Assembly: GCF_006974125.1 (NCBI RefSeq)
Contig: NZ_CP037858.1
Location: 1,736,001 to 1,800,000 of the forward strand
Reading direction: 5' to 3'
Length of the DNA stretch: 64,000 nt
Source: Stenotrophomonas maltophilia
GTDB lineage: Bacteria > Pseudomonadota > Gammaproteobacteria > Xanthomonadales > Xanthomonadaceae
The notes beneath the pieces are model-generated. The model was not told the DNA's origin, did no database searches, and saw only the letters and a program-made list of their open reading frames with translations. Both the position numbers and the translations under genes were made by a program. This document shows positions 6,589 through 16,845 of the stretch, piece after piece. Position 1 is the first letter of the stretch. The number at the start of each line of letters is the position of its first letter.

Positions 6589-8727
6589 ATGACCCGTTCC
6601 GCCGTCCGTACCCCGCAGCCGCAACGGCTGTCCGTTGCCGTGCTCGCCGTTCTCTGCGCCGTGGCCCCGGCCGCCTTCGCCGAAACCGCCGCCGATCCGA
6701 CCACCCTCGACAAGGTGGTGGTGAAGGGTGAACGCGCCGAAGGCTATTCGGTGCGCCGCACCTCGGCCGGTACCCGCTTCGACCTGGCCCCGCGCGAGAT
6801 CCCGCAGTCGATCAGCATCATCAGCCACCAGCGCATCGAAGATCAGAACCTGGACGACATCATCGACGTGCTGGCCAACACCACCGGCGTGACCAGCACC
6901 CAGTCCGACAGCGAGCGCACGGAGTTCTACGCGCGCGGCTTCTACATCGATGCCTACCAGTTCGATGGCCTGCCCACGCAGATGGTGCAGAACTGGAGCT
7001 ATGGTGATTCCGGCCTGGACCTGGCGCTGTACGACCGCGTGGAAGTGGTGCGTGGTGCCACCGGCCTGCTCAGTGGTGCCGGCAATCCGTCCGCATCGGT
7101 GAACCTGATCCGCAAGCATGCCGACAGTGCCGAACTGGCGGGCAGCGTGTCGGTGAACGTCGGCAGCTGGGGCCGTACCCGCACCACCGTTGACGTGGGC
7201 AGCGCGCTGAACGCCAGCGGCACCGTGCGCGGCCGCGTGATCGGCAGCTACCTGGACACCGACGGCCAGATGGACCGCTACAACCAGCGCAAGACGCTGG
7301 GCTATGCGGTCATCGACGCCGACCTGACCCCGGACACCCAGTTGAGCGTGGGCTACGACTACCAGCAGAAGCGCGCCAATGGTGCGACCTGGGGTGGATT
7401 CCCGATGTGGTACGCCGATGGCAGCCCGACGAATTACCCGACCTCGTTCAATCCGTCGCCGGACTGGACCTACTGGGACACCACCAGCAAGCGTGCGTTC
7501 GCCACCCTGCAGCATGCCTTCAGCAACGGCTGGAAGTTCAGGATCGGCGCCACCCATGACCGCACCAAGGCCGACGACAAGCTGTTCTATCCGTCCTACA
7601 CCGCGTTCGACAAGGCCACGGGCACCGGCGTCACGCCGATGGCCGGCTTCTACAACACCGAGCGCAAGGTCGATGGCATCGATGGCTACGTCGACGGCCC
7701 GTTCCAGCTGTTCGGCCGCGAGCACCAGTTCATGGCCGGCCTGAGCTACAACAAGCGCGAATTCGCCAACTACGGTGATTTCCAGATGGGCGGCCCCGGC
7801 ACCGGCTGGAATCCCTTCAGCTCCTATCTCGACTGGACCGGCAACATTGCCCAGCCGAACTGGAACCCGCTGGCGCTGGCCAGCCAGGGCACCATCACCC
7901 AGAAGGCCGGCTATGCCGCCACCCGTCTGTCGCTGGCTGATCCGCTGAAGCTGATCCTCGGTGCGCGCTACACCAACTGGAAGAGCGAAGGCGAGAACGA
8001 CGACCGCGAACACAAGGTGACCACCCCATACGCCGGCCTGGTGTATGACATCAACGACACCTACTCCGCGTACGCCAGCTACACCGAGATCTTCCAGCCG
8101 CAGACCGCCCGTGACCGCAACGACCGTTATCTCGACCCGGTCGACGGCAAGAGCTACGAGGTGGGCGTCAAGGGTGCCTGGTTCGACAACCGACTGAACG
8201 CCTCGCTGGCGGTGTTCCGCATCGAGCAGGACAACGTCGCGCAGGTCACCAGCGAGCCGATCATCGGCCGTCCGGGTGAGTTCGCCTCGATCGCCGCACG
8301 CGGCACCGTCAGCCGTGGCTTCGAATTCGAAGTGAACGGCGAACTGGCACCGGGCTGGAACGCGACCTTCGGTGCTTCGCGCTATGTGGCCAAGGACATC
8401 AACGGCGCCGACATCAACACCAACCTGCCGCAGACCGCATTGAAGCTGTTCACCAGCTACACCCCGCAGTCGCTGCAGGAACTGACTGTCGGTGGCGGTG
8501 CCAACTGGCAGAACCGCATCTATTACGCCGCACCGGTAGTCGGCCGCTTCGAGCAGGAAGGTTACGCACTGGTCAGCGCCTTCGTGCGCTACCGCATCTC
8601 GCCGGAGTTCAGCGTGCAAGCCAACCTCAACAACCTGCTGGACAAGAAGTACTACTCGCAGATCACCGGCTACGGTGCGTACGGCGATGGCCGCAACGGC
8701 TCGCTGACGTTCACCTGGGCGTTCTGA
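6589..8727 (+). CDS. TonB-dependent siderophore receptor (FpvA/FhuE type)
   Basis: The 712-residue protein has a signal peptide (cleavage near AFAETA), a TonB-box-like stretch at LDKVVVKGE, a plug domain with IPQSISIISHQRI and GFYIDAYQFDGLP, and a beta-barrel ending in the aromatic LTFTWAF. The plug pattern VEVVRGATGLLSGAGNPSAS is typical of ferric hydroxamate and pyoverdine-type receptors. It imports a ferric siderophore across the outer membrane using TonB-ExbB-ExbD energy. ATG 6589 has AGGA five bases upstream. The ligand is unknown; no siderophore biosynthesis genes are nearby, so a foreign siderophore is possible. Confidence 0.9.
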   Translation: MTRSAVRTPQPQRLSVAVLAVLCAVAPAAFAETAADPTTLDKVVVKGERAEGYSVRRTSAGTRFDLAPREIPQSISIISHQRIEDQNLDDIIDVLANTTGVTSTQSDSERTEFYARGFYIDAYQFDGLPTQMVQNWSYGDSGLDLALYDRVEVVRGATGLLSGAGNPSASVNLIRKHADSAELAGSVSVNVGSWGRTRTTVDVGSALNASGTVRGRVIGSYLDTDGQMDRYNQRKTLGYAVIDADLTPDTQLSVGYDYQQKRANGATWGGFPMWYADGSPTNYPTSFNPSPDWTYWDTTSKRAFATLQHAFSNGWKFRIGATHDRTKADDKLFYPSYTAFDKATGTGVTPMAGFYNTERKVDGIDGYVDGPFQLFGREHQFMAGLSYNKREFANYGDFQMGGPGTGWNPFSSYLDWTGNIAQPNWNPLALASQGTITQKAGYAATRLSLADPLKLILGARYTNWKSEGENDDREHKVTTPYAGLVYDINDTYSAYASYTEIFQPQTARDRNDRYLDPVDGKSYEVGVKGAWFDNRLNASLAVFRIEQDNVAQVTSEPIIGRPGEFASIAARGTVSRGFEFEVNGELAPGWNATFGASRYVAKDINGADINTNLPQTALKLFTSYTPQSLQELTVGGGANWQNRIYYAAPVVGRFEQEGYALVSAFVRYRISPEFSVQANLNNLLDKKYYSQITGYGAYGDGRNGSLTFTWAF

Positions 8728-8746
8728 TGTAACCGGCTTCTGTGGA

Positions 8747-8791
8747 GTCGAGCACGGCTCGAGGCTACAACGGGGGCGCTCGGCGCCCCCG
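8747..8791. repeat. SMAG-like stem followed by GC-rich hairpin
   Basis: GTCGAGCACGGCTCGAGGCTAC (8747-8768) ends in a reverse-oriented GTAG. It is followed by CGGGGGCGC-TCG-GCGCCCCCG (8771-8791), a perfect 9-bp stem. Lacking a clear U-tract, the second hairpin is only a possible terminator for the receptor gene. Confidence 0.7.
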
Positions 8792-8866
8792 TTGCCGCGC
8801 TGCCCTTGCAGGTGTAGCGTCGCGCACACGGATACCTCGCGCCTTCCCCCTCAAGGACGACCGGCC

Positions 8867-9301
8867 ATGCGCACCCGCACGAAACTCGGTCTCTCGCTCG
8901 TGGCCCTGTTCTCTTCGCTGCCGTTGATGGTCGCCACCGGCAATGGCTACTTCATCCTGCTTCTGCTGATCGGCCTGCCCGCAGCGATCCTGTTCTGGTT
9001 CGATCTGGGCCGGGAACTGCGTGCCATCCCCGCCCCCACCCGCACCGAGCGCGCGCTGGGCCTGGCAATGGGCGTTCCACAGGTGCTGTTCGGACTGTTG
9101 TGCGCGGGGATCGGCCTGCTGCTGGTTGCCTGGATCCTGTACAACCTGCTGATCGAGCGCCAGTCGCAGTTCCGCATCCCGTCACTGCCCGCCTTCGCGG
9201 TCGGGCCGATGATGATCGTGGTCGGGCTGGGTTGGGCGCGCACGGCCTTCCGCCACGCGGCCCTTGAGCAGGACGATCCGGAACAGGACACTCCTGATTG
9301 A
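8867..9301 (+). CDS. Uncharacterised small integral membrane protein
   Basis: The product has 144 residues and three hydrophobic blocks: about 8-43 (probably two passes with GNGYF between), about 61-92, and about 107-126. The remainder is a short soluble loop containing LGRELRAIPAPTR and an acidic tail ending EQDDPEQDTPD. I do not recognise a family. ATG 8867 follows an AAGGACGA element (8853-8860) at good spacing, and codon use resembles its neighbours, so it is very likely expressed. A 14-bp perfect stem separates it from the convergent receptor gene. Confidence 0.7.
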   Translation: MRTRTKLGLSLVALFSSLPLMVATGNGYFILLLLIGLPAAILFWFDLGRELRAIPAPTRTERALGLAMGVPQVLFGLLCAGIGLLLVAWILYNLLIERQSQFRIPSLPAFAVGPMMIVVGLGWARTAFRHAALEQDDPEQDTPD

Positions 9302-9309
9302 TCCCTGAT

Positions 9310-9340
9310 GGCCGGTGCCGGGACATTCCCGGCACCGGCC
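9310..9340. terminator. Hairpin between convergent genes
   Basis: GGCCGGTGCCGGGA (9310-9323) pairs perfectly with TCCCGGCACCGGCC (9327-9340) around CAT. It lies between the stop of the small membrane protein and the stop of the receptor on the other strand, so it may terminate both, although no long U-tract follows on either side. Confidence 0.6.
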
Positions 9341-9345
9341 CTTCA

Positions 9346-12207
9346 TCAGAAGCGCAGGTCCGCGCGCAGGTACCAGTAACGGCCACGCGGGATGTCGTAG
9401 GTCGAAGCGTCGTAGCCGTTCAACGAGCACGACAGGCAGATCGGCGGATCCTTGTCGAACACGTTGTTCAGGCCGGCCGTCAGCTGCAGCCCCTTCATCC
9501 AGTCGATCTTGTAGCCCACCTGCATGTCATGGAAGGTGGTGGCCGACAGCGTGTTGGTGCCCGCAGCCTGGTTGCTGCACACCGGGAAGGCCGCGGCATC
9601 GCCGCAGTTCTCGGTCAGCTCGGAGATATGCCGCACCGTCCAGTTGGCGCTCCAGCGGTCCAGCGTCCAGCCGATGCTGGCGTTGCTGGTCCACTCCGGA
9701 ATCGAGCTGTCGGCCACTTCCACGCCCGGCTTCTGCGGCTGCTTCTGCCCGGCCGCACCCGTAGCCTCGTAACGGCCGACGAAGGTGTTCTTCCACGCCA
9801 GCTTGAACTGGCCGATGGAGGTCTGCGGCAACGTCCAGAACAGATCCACGTCCCAGCCATCGGTCTTGATCGAGCCCAGGTTGGTCAGCCGGTTGTTGAA
9901 ACTGCTGACCGCACCGGTGCTGGCGCGGGTGATGCCGTTGCAGTAGATCGGGTCCAGCGTATCCACGCACAGGTCCAGCTGGGTCTGTGCATTGATCGCC
10001 TGGATCGCACCGTCGATGGCGTGGCGGTAGAAGGTCACTTCCACATCGAAGCGCTCCGACCATGAGGCGTTGTTGCCGAACCACGGGCTCCACACGAAGC
10101 CAGCACTGAAGCTGCGCGAACGTTCCGGGTCCAGCTCGCGGTTGCCGCCGGTGGTCACCGAGATCTGCGAGTTGGCCTGCTGGAAGCCGGCCGGCACGCC
10201 CAGCGCGGCACAGTTGGCGGCGCTGCCACGTGGCGGCGTACCACCCAGACCCACCGAGCACGGATCGAACAGCTGCAGGTCGGCACGTGCGGCCGAGCCG
10301 TACAGTTCACCGATCGACGGTGCACGGAAGCCCTCGGCGTAGGTGGTGCGCAGCACGAAGTCATCGGTCACCTGCCAGCGCAGGCCGTACTTGGGCGTGA
10401 ACTCGCCACCGAAGGTGGAGTAGTCCGAATAACGACCGGCCAGGCTCAGGTCCAGTTTCTTGCCGAACGAGGAGTCGGCGAAGATCGGCACGCTCAACTC
10501 CAGGTAGGCCTCGTTGACGTCGTAGGAACCGGAGGTGGGCTGTGACGGCACGCCGTTGTAGTGGCCGATCACCGTCAACGGATCGGGCTGGTAGGAGCCC
10601 TTGTACTTGCGGTACTCGAAGCCGGTGGCGAAGGACACCGGGCCGGCCGGCAGCGAGAACAGCTCGCTGGACAGGTTGGCGGTGAACAGGCTCAGCTCGT
10701 TCTGGCTGCGATCGCGCACCACCGGCTGGATCCACTTCAGCATGTCCGGGGTGATCGAACCGACGCCACCGAAGATGTTCAATGGCACGCAGCCGGCCGT
10801 GGCGGCGCACACCGCCGGATCGCCCAGCGCCATGTTCACCTTGTAGATGTCATAGCTGCCGTAGTTGGTCTGTTCGGCCTTGTTCTTGCTGTACATGCCG
10901 TTGACGTCCCAGTACCAGCTGCGGTCGGCGGCATGGAAGTCACCAACCAGGCCGGTGGCGAAGTAGGTGGTGTCCACTTCCTGCTTGAACACGCGCGCAC
11001 CGCCTTCCACCGGACGCCGGCCGATCAGGCTCATGTTGCCGCCGGAGACCAGATCGAAGCCGAACGGGTTGTAGGGGTTCAGGCGCGAGACCACGATGTT
11101 GTCGGCCAGCGGATTGCCGGTGGCGCCATCGGGGCCGAAGAACAGCGGCTCGGGGCCGGCCTGGTTGGTCGACTCGCGGCGGTTGCCCAGCGCCTTGATG
11201 TACCACTGCACGTTGTCGGTGATGTCGAAGCGGAACTGGCCGAACAGGCCTTTGCGCTCCGACGGCGTCAGCACCATGTTGTATTCGGCGAAGTTGAAGC
11301 GATCGGCGGTGGTGAAGCAGTGGTAATCATCCGTGCGGTTGCAGCCGGCACTGCCGTCGTAGCGCGGATTGCTCACGCCGGTGTTGGGCACGATGTTCTG
11401 CGACGCGCCGGTGTTCGGGTCGACGAAGGCGAAGCGGCCCTGCGGAATGCCACCGCTGCCAAACGCCAGGCCGGTACCGGGAATCGGGAAGCGCGACTGC
11501 TCGCGGTCCTTGGCGAACACCGGGTCCTGCTTGGTCCAGCTGGCGCCCAGGAACAGGCTGAAGCGATCGCCGCTCTTGCCCCAGGCCAGGTCCACGCCCT
11601 TCTGCGTGCCGTCGCCCTTGCTGTACTCACCGTAGTTCAGCGTCACCTGGCCGCCATCGAAATCGCGGCGGGTGATGATGTTGACCACACCGGCGATGGC
11701 ATCGGAGCCGTACAGCGACGACGCGCCGTCCTCCAGTACCTCGATGCGCTCGACGATGGCCAGCGGAATGGTGTTGAGGTCGGTAGCCGAGCCCACGCCA
11801 GACGCCGATGACTCATTGACCCAGCGGATGCCATCGACCAGCACCAGCACGCGCTTGGCACCCAGGTGGCGCAGATCGACCTGCGCCGAGCCGGCGCCCA
11901 CGCCGCTGCCATCGGGCGGGAAACCGAAGTTGCCGGACGAGTTGAACTTGGCGTTGAGCGCGGAGCCGGAACCGGTGAGCTGCTGCAGCACCTCGCCGAT
12001 CGAGGTCAGGCCAGTGCGCTCGATGTCACCACGGGTCAGTGTCTGGATCGGCACCTGGCCTTCGACTTCAGCGCGCTTGATGCGGGTACCGGTGACTTCC
12101 ACCGCATCGAGGTTGGTGGTGGATTGCGCAGCGGCACCCAACGGTGCCAGGGCCGTCACGCACAGCGCGACGGCAACCGCCAACGGGCGGTGATGCAGGT
12201 GAATCAT
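9346..12207 (-). CDS. TonB-dependent outer-membrane receptor, substrate unknown
   Basis: The 953-residue protein has a signal peptide ending GAAAQ, the TonB-box-like [11 protein letters not shown], a plug with [20 protein letters not shown] and a barrel ending [10 protein letters not shown] with the C-terminal aromatic. The plug style ([20 protein letters not shown]) belongs to the large receptors of xanthomonads and caulobacters that take up varied organic ligands. No binding-protein or enzyme gene is adjacent to suggest the substrate. ATG 12207 was chosen over the longer frame because GGAGAGAGAG lies just upstream and the signal peptide begins there. Upstream is a TGACGCA/TGCGTCA inverted repeat. 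Confidence 0.88.
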   Translation of the reverse strand: MIHLHHRPLAVAVALCVTALAPLGAAAQSTTNLDAVEVTGTRIKRAEVEGQVPIQTLTRGDIERTGLTSIGEVLQQLTGSGSALNAKFNSSGNFGFPPDGSGVGAGSAQVDLRHLGAKRVLVLVDGIRWVNESSASGVGSATDLNTIPLAIVERIEVLEDGASSLYGSDAIAGVVNIITRRDFDGGQVTLNYGEYSKGDGTQKGVDLAWGKSGDRFSLFLGASWTKQDPVFAKDREQSRFPIPGTGLAFGSGGIPQGRFAFVDPNTGASQNIVPNTGVSNPRYDGSAGCNRTDDYHCFTTADRFNFAEYNMVLTPSERKGLFGQFRFDITDNVQWYIKALGNRRESTNQAGPEPLFFGPDGATGNPLADNIVVSRLNPYNPFGFDLVSGGNMSLIGRRPVEGGARVFKQEVDTTYFATGLVGDFHAADRSWYWDVNGMYSKNKAEQTNYGSYDIYKVNMALGDPAVCAATAGCVPLNIFGGVGSITPDMLKWIQPVVRDRSQNELSLFTANLSSELFSLPAGPVSFATGFEYRKYKGSYQPDPLTVIGHYNGVPSQPTSGSYDVNEAYLELSVPIFADSSFGKKLDLSLAGRYSDYSTFGGEFTPKYGLRWQVTDDFVLRTTYAEGFRAPSIGELYGSAARADLQLFDPCSVGLGGTPPRGSAANCAALGVPAGFQQANSQISVTTGGNRELDPERSRSFSAGFVWSPWFGNNASWSERFDVEVTFYRHAIDGAIQAINAQTQLDLCVDTLDPIYCNGITRASTGAVSSFNNRLTNLGSIKTDGWDVDLFWTLPQTSIGQFKLAWKNTFVGRYEATGAAGQKQPQKPGVEVADSSIPEWTSNASIGWTLDRWSANWTVRHISELTENCGDAAAFPVCSNQAAGTNTLSATTFHDMQVGYKIDWMKGLQLTAGLNNVFDKDPPICLSCSLNGYDASTYDIPRGRYWYLRADLRF

Positions 12208-12334
12208 TCGCTCTCTCTCCAAAGGAATGTCGGGACATGGACTGCCGCGCTCCCCCCTGCATGGCGGCAGCGTCTCCTTTGTAAACAAACAGTAAAAACC
12301 ACGGCGTGATGATCGACACTCTTTCACGCGGATT

Positions 12335-12361
12335 TGACGCAGTTGACGACTGATTGCGTCA
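12335..12361. promoter_or_regulatory. Possible operator upstream of the 953-residue receptor
   Basis: TGACGCA (12335-12341) and TGCGTCA (12355-12361) form an inverted repeat with a 13-base gap, about 130-150 bp ahead of the receptor start. It sits in a 247-bp gap that otherwise shows no gene. No regulator can be assigned. Confidence 0.3.
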
Positions 12362-12454
12362 GATAACGGAATATTCAGACCGGACGGTACTGTTCGAAAC
12401 CATGCGCACCATGGTGACTACGACAGCGCTCGCCGAATGCCAGAGAGGATCCAG

Positions 12455-12874
12455 TTACCGCGGCGGGTCGTTCAGCGCAACCACACGCAGGCCGTGCTGA
12501 TTGACAATCCGCAGCACCCGGATCAGGTCGCCGTAATCGGTGCCATCGGCGGTAACCAGGCGCACCGACGGTTGCCGCGCCTCAGGCAGCTGCCGGGCCC
12601 GGGCAAGCACCTGCCGCAGGGCTGCATCATCCAGTGGCCGATCGCTCCAGAACAGGCCACCGACGGCGTCGATACGCAGATCAATCGGGACGGGCGTCGA
12701 CTGTCCCAGGCCGGGTGGGCAGGCGGTACGTTGCTGGAACGGCTGTATGACAGCCGTGCTGGCCATCGGCAGCGTGATGATCACCAGCGCCAGCAGCACC
12801 AGCAGTACATCCACCAACGGTGCCAGGTTGATGTTGGCGATCAGCACATTCGCCGGACTGGATTCGTATCGCAT
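12455..12874 (-). CDS. ExbD/TolR-family biopolymer transport protein (orphan)
   Basis: The 139-residue product has the family layout: a short cytoplasmic start, one transmembrane helix with the essential Asp (NINLAPLVDVLLVLLALVII) and a periplasmic domain beginning near MASTAVIQPF. ExbD subunits work with ExbB and TonB to use the proton gradient at the outer membrane. No exbB or tonB gene adjoins it here. ATG 12874 was preferred to ATG 12886 because GGAG lies six bases ahead. Its position behind the receptor gene, same strand and 247 bp upstream of it, suggests but does not prove a dedicated energising role. Confidence 0.82.
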   Translation of the reverse strand: MRYESSPANVLIANINLAPLVDVLLVLLALVIITLPMASTAVIQPFQQRTACPPGLGQSTPVPIDLRIDAVGGLFWSDRPLDDAALRQVLARARQLPEARQPSVRLVTADGTDYGDLIRVLRIVNQHGLRVVALNDPPR

Positions 12875-13065
12875 ACCGCGCTCCATCGCAGGAAGAGCGG
12901 CCCGTCAGTGGCAGCCCGCACATTGCCGGGATCATCGCACGAACGTCGTGCGGGCCTGGTATCGCTGCCCCGCCCGGACCACGTCGATCAGGCACGCCAA
13001 TGCCACCCCAGGGCGTGCACACAATGCGAAACTGAATTCAGCCAGCCCCCGCTATGCTGATCGCC

Positions 13066-15039
13066 ATGACCCGACGCACTCCCACTGCCCTGTCCCTGCT
13101 GCCCTTGGCCACCACGCTGCTGATCGGCTGCGCCAACGCCCAGTCCCTCGACGCCCAGAACGCGCAGCTGAAAGCCGCGATCGCTGCTGCCGAACGCGGC
13201 CAGTTCGATCCCGGCCAGGCTGGTGCGCTCAGTCGCCACCCGGCCTATGGCTGGCTGGAGTACGCCAACCTGCGCCGCAACATCGACACGGTCGATACCG
13301 CGCAGGCCCAGGCCTTCCTCAAGCGCTACGACGGCCAGGCCGTGGCCACCACCTTCCGCAGCGTGTGGCTGCCTTCGGTTGCGCGCCGCCAGGACTGGCC
13401 GACCCTGCTGGCCAACTGGGCCCCCACCGACAACGTCGGGCTGCGCTGTGCGCAGTTGACCGCACGCCAGGTCACCGGCAAGGTCGATCCGCAGTGGATC
13501 AGCGAAGCACAGGACCTGTGGCGCAAGAACGGCAAGTCGCTGCCGGACGGCTGCGACGCGGTGTTCGCCGTGCTGCAGGCACAGGGCGGCCTGAGCGATG
13601 CGCTGCGCTGGGAGCGCATCGATGCCGCCGCCGACGCACAGCAGCCGGCGGTGATGCGCAGCGCTGCACGCGGCCTGCCCGCCGCGGACCTGGCGCAGGC
13701 CAACAGTTACGCCGCCTTCGTCGACAAGCCCAACACCGGCGCATTGAACTGGCCACGCAACGAGCGCAGCCGGCGCATCGCCACCGATGGCCTGGAAAAA
13801 CTGGCCAAAGCCGATCCGGGCGCCACCGAACAACAGCTGCCGCAGTACGCACAGGCCCTCGGCCTGAGCGCCGCCCAGCAGGGCCAGGTGCTGTACCAGA
13901 TCGCCCTGTGGACCGTGGCCTCCTACCTGCCGGATTCAGCGCGCCGTCTCAATGCGGTGCCCGAATCGGCCTATGACGAACGCCTGCACGAATGGCGTGT
14001 TCGCGAAGCAATGTCGCGCGGCGACTGGCCGGCGGCACTGACCGCGATCCGCAAGATGGGCAGCAAGCAGCGCAGCGATTCGCGCTGGGCCTATTTCGAA
14101 GGCCGCATGCTGGAGAAGACCGGTCAGGCATCGCAGGCACAGCCGTTGTTCCGCGACGCCGCGCGTGCGCCCACCTTCCACGGCTTCCTGGCCGCCGACA
14201 AACTGCAGCAGGGCTACACGCTGTGTCCGTGGAAGCCGAACGACAGTGCGCAGGCACAGGCGGTGATCGCGCGTGACCCGGCCATCCAGCGCGCGATGGC
14301 GCTTTACCAGATCGACCGCACCGGCTGGGCCGTGGCCGAATGGAACAGCGCGCTGTCGCGCTTCGATGACACCCAGCGCCGCCTCGCCGTGCGCGTGGCG
14401 CAGGACAACGGCTGGTTTGATCGCGCCGTGTTCGCACTGGGCAAGCAACCGCAGGAGCAACGCCTGTACGACCTGCGCTTCCCGCTGCACCACGACGCCA
14501 CCATCCGCCGTGAATCAGCACGCAATGCGATCGACCCGGCCTGGGTGGCCGCGGAGATCCGCGCTGAAAGCACCTTCACCCCGCGCGCGCGCTCGCCTGC
14601 CAATGCCATGGGTTTGATGCAGGTGCTGCCGGCCACCGGTGCCGGCGTTGCCAGGTCGATCGGCCTGACCGGCTACGGCGGCGCCGACAGCCTGTACGAC
14701 CCGGACACCAACATCGCCATCGGCACCGCCTACCTGCGCCAGCTGATGAACAAGTACGACGGCCTGCCGTACGTGACCATCGCCGCGTACAACGCCGGCC
14801 CGACCCCGACCGCGCGTTGGCAGGGCCAGCGCCCGGGCTTTGACCCGGACCTGTGGATCGAGACCATCAGCTACAAGGAAACCCGCGAGTACGTGGCCCG
14901 CGTGCTGGCCTTCAGCGTGATCTACGACTGGCGCCTCAATGGTGATGCCCTGCCGTTGAGCGACCGCCTGATGGGCCGCCTGGTCGACAAGCGCAAGAGC
15001 TTCAGCTGCGCCGCCAATGCCGACCAGGGCGGGGATTGA
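13066..15039 (+). CDS. slt: Soluble lytic murein transglycosylase, Slt70 type
   Basis: The 657-residue protein has a signal with a possible lipobox (LLIGC) followed by a long alpha-helical superhelix (U and L domains) and a C-terminal goose-lysozyme-like catalytic domain. The catalytic glutamate is in RAESTFTPRARSPANAMG-type context, followed by GLMQVLPATG and AYNAGP, all canonical for Slt. It cleaves glycan strands in the periplasm to give 1,6-anhydromuropeptides. ATG 13054 also opens the frame but adds only MLIA; neither has a clear ribosome site, and 13066 places the charged signal start best. The cca gene follows after a SMAG dimer. Confidence 0.9.
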   Translation: MTRRTPTALSLLPLATTLLIGCANAQSLDAQNAQLKAAIAAAERGQFDPGQAGALSRHPAYGWLEYANLRRNIDTVDTAQAQAFLKRYDGQAVATTFRSVWLPSVARRQDWPTLLANWAPTDNVGLRCAQLTARQVTGKVDPQWISEAQDLWRKNGKSLPDGCDAVFAVLQAQGGLSDALRWERIDAAADAQQPAVMRSAARGLPAADLAQANSYAAFVDKPNTGALNWPRNERSRRIATDGLEKLAKADPGATEQQLPQYAQALGLSAAQQGQVLYQIALWTVASYLPDSARRLNAVPESAYDERLHEWRVREAMSRGDWPAALTAIRKMGSKQRSDSRWAYFEGRMLEKTGQASQAQPLFRDAARAPTFHGFLAADKLQQGYTLCPWKPNDSAQAQAVIARDPAIQRAMALYQIDRTGWAVAEWNSALSRFDDTQRRLAVRVAQDNGWFDRAVFALGKQPQEQRLYDLRFPLHHDATIRRESARNAIDPAWVAAEIRAESTFTPRARSPANAMGLMQVLPATGAGVARSIGLTGYGGADSLYDPDTNIAIGTAYLRQLMNKYDGLPYVTIAAYNAGPTPTARWQGQRPGFDPDLWIETISYKETREYVARVLAFSVIYDWRLNGDALPLSDRLMGRLVDKRKSFSCAANADQGGD

Positions 15040-15049
15040 TCACACTGCG

Positions 15050-15114
15050 GTAGTGCCGGCCGCTGGCCGGCATCGGCCAATGTTCCGGGGTTGCCGGCCA
15101 GCGGCCGGCACTAC
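15050..15114. repeat. SMAG repeat dimer
   Basis: GTAGTGCCGGCCGCTGGCCG (from 15050) and its inverted partner ending CCGGCACTAC at 15114 face each other across about 15 bases. Both copies belong to the GTAGTGCCGGC subfamily, the commonest in this window. Confidence 0.88.
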
Positions 15115-15131
15115 CGTGCGATCATCCCCCC

Positions 15132-16352
15132 ATGAAGATCTATCTTGTTGGCGGCGCCGTGCGCGACCGCCTGCTGCAGCGCCCTGCCGGTGACCGCGAC
15201 TGGGTCGTGGTCGGCGCCACGCCCGCGCAGATGGAAGCGCTGGGCTACACCGCCGTGGGTCGTGATTTCCCGGTGTTCCTGCACCCGGAAACCGGTGAGG
15301 AATACGCACTGGCGCGCACCGAGCGCAAGTCCGGCCGCGGCTATCGTGGCTTCGTGGTCGATGCCGATCCGGCAGTAACGCTGGAAGACGACCTGCAGCG
15401 CCGCGACTTCACCATCAACGCCATTGCCTGCGACGAAGACACCGGCCATCTGGTGGACCCCTACGGCGGCGTGCGTGATCTTGAACAGCGTGTGCTGCGC
15501 CACGTCGGTCCCGCTTTCGTCGAAGACCCGCTGCGCGTGCTGCGCGCGGCCCGCTTCATGGCGCGCTTTGCGCCGCTGGGCTTCACCGTCGCGCCGGAAA
15601 CCATGGACCTGATGCGCGAGATCGCCGCCAGTGGCGAACTGGATGCACTGGTGCCGGAGCGGGTGTGGCAGGAACTGCGCAAGGTGCTGGCCAGTGCGCA
15701 ACCTTCGGCATTCCTGCGCACGCTGCATGATGCACAGGCACTGGGCCCGATCCTGCCCGAGCTGGAAGCGCTGTACGGCGTGCCGCAGCGCGCCGAGTTC
15801 CATCCGGAGATCGACACCGGCATCCATCAGGAAATGGTCAGCGACATCGCAGCGAAGCTCGCACCGGGCGATGACCTGGTCGGTTTCGCCGCGCTCACCC
15901 ACGATCTCGGCAAGGGCCTGACGCCGCCGGAAGAATGGCCGCGCCACATCATGCACGAGCAGCGTGGCGTGAAGCCGCTGAAGGCACTGTGCGCACGGCT
16001 GAAGGTTCCCACCGAGCACCAGCAGCTGGCCGAAGCGGTCTGTCGCGAGCACTTGAACGTGCATCGCATCGACGAACTGCGCGACACCACGGTGCTGGAA
16101 CTGCTTGGCCGCTGCGATGCGTTGCGCCGCCCCGAACGCGTGGCGCGTATCGCGCTTTGCTGCGAAGCTGACAAGCGTGGCCGCCTCGGCTTCGAGGACG
16201 CCGACTACCCGCAGGGCGAGACGCTCAAGCGCCTGCACCAGGCGGCACTGTCAGTACAGGCGCGGGATCTGGATACCACCCATCTGAAGGGCCCGGCCAT
16301 CGGCGAAGCCCTGGCCAAGGCACGGGTGAAGGCGATTGCCGCCGCCCGCTGA
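15132..16352 (+). CDS. cca: CCA-adding tRNA nucleotidyltransferase with HD domain
   Basis: The 406-residue protein opens with the nucleotidyltransferase motif [11 protein letters not shown] and the metal-binding DRDW, then [10 protein letters not shown], and a basic [15 protein letters not shown] segment for tRNA binding. The C-terminal half keeps THDLGKG, an HD-domain metal motif found in the gamma-proteobacterial class, which adds phosphatase/phosphodiesterase activity. It builds or repairs the 3'-CCA of tRNA in the cytoplasm without a nucleic-acid template. ATG 15132 begins with the conserved MKIYLVGG and is unambiguous. Confidence 0.96.
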   Translation: MKIYLVGGAVRDRLLQRPAGDRDWVVVGATPAQMEALGYTAVGRDFPVFLHPETGEEYALARTERKSGRGYRGFVVDADPAVTLEDDLQRRDFTINAIACDEDTGHLVDPYGGVRDLEQRVLRHVGPAFVEDPLRVLRAARFMARFAPLGFTVAPETMDLMREIAASGELDALVPERVWQELRKVLASAQPSAFLRTLHDAQALGPILPELEALYGVPQRAEFHPEIDTGIHQEMVSDIAAKLAPGDDLVGFAALTHDLGKGLTPPEEWPRHIMHEQRGVKPLKALCARLKVPTEHQQLAEAVCREHLNVHRIDELRDTTVLELLGRCDALRRPERVARIALCCEADKRGRLGFEDADYPQGETLKRLHQAALSVQARDLDTTHLKGPAIGEALAKARVKAIAAAR

Positions 16353-16391
16353 TTCTCAACGGCCGTACCGGGCGCGCGTGGAGCGTCATGG

Positions 16392-16415
16392 GTAGTGCCG
16401 GCCGCTGGCCGGCAA
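16392..16415 (+). repeat. SMAG repeat, single copy
   Basis: GTAGTGCCGGCCGCTGGCCG heads a stem-loop between the convergent cca and lipoprotein genes. Confidence 0.8.
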
Positions 16416-16437
16416 CCCCAGGTTGCCGCCACAGGAG

Positions 16438-16845
16438 TCAGTTCTCACCCAACTCCTGGACTTCAATTGCCACAACATTGCATCCACCCAGCAGCACGGT
16501 CCCTCGGGATCGCAGGTCCCCGATCAGTTTCCCCCTGATGGTCGCGTAGGCACCAGAGCGTCGTTCAACCTGGTCAATCATGCGCTTGGGGATCAAAAGC
16601 GACACACAGCTTGCTTCACTGTTGTACCGGCGGTACTCCGCTTTGCTGTCCCAGATGCCACGATCCTCGAACTGTGCCACCAGGTAGCCGCGAAGCTCCA
16701 CCTGGGACCCATCCAGCTCCGCACTTCCCTTGATGGCCTTGCTTGGCAGCAGCGCCGCCGGGTTGGGGGAAGGTGCCTGCCCGGAAGTTGCACACCCGGC
16801 CACGGTTGCGAACAACAGGAAGACGCCAGGCAGGAACCACTTCAT
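16438..16845 (-). CDS. Small lipoprotein coupled to RHS-core protein (possible immunity protein)
   Basis: The 135-residue product carries a lipoprotein signal (FATVAGCATS, Cys about 18) and a compact domain with LDGSQVELRGYLVAQFEDRG and GTVLLGGCNVVAIEVQEL, which looks like a small all-beta (OB-like) fold. I recognise no family. Its ATG overlaps the stop of the upstream RHS-core gene by four bases (ATGA), so translation is probably coupled. A lipid-anchored periplasmic protein directly after a secreted RHS-type protein is the arrangement expected for an immunity gene, but nothing in the sequence proves that. Confidence 0.6.
   Translation of the reverse strand: MKWFLPGVFLLFATVAGCATSGQAPSPNPAALLPSKAIKGSAELDGSQVELRGYLVAQFEDRGIWDSKAEYRRYNSEASCVSLLIPKRMIDQVERRSGAYATIRGKLIGDLRSRGTVLLGGCNVVAIEVQELGEN

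Noticed and set aside
6430-8829. 799-residue minus-strand frame
   Set aside because: It is antisense to the siderophore receptor, which has a signal peptide, plug and barrel; the frame shows only composition bias.
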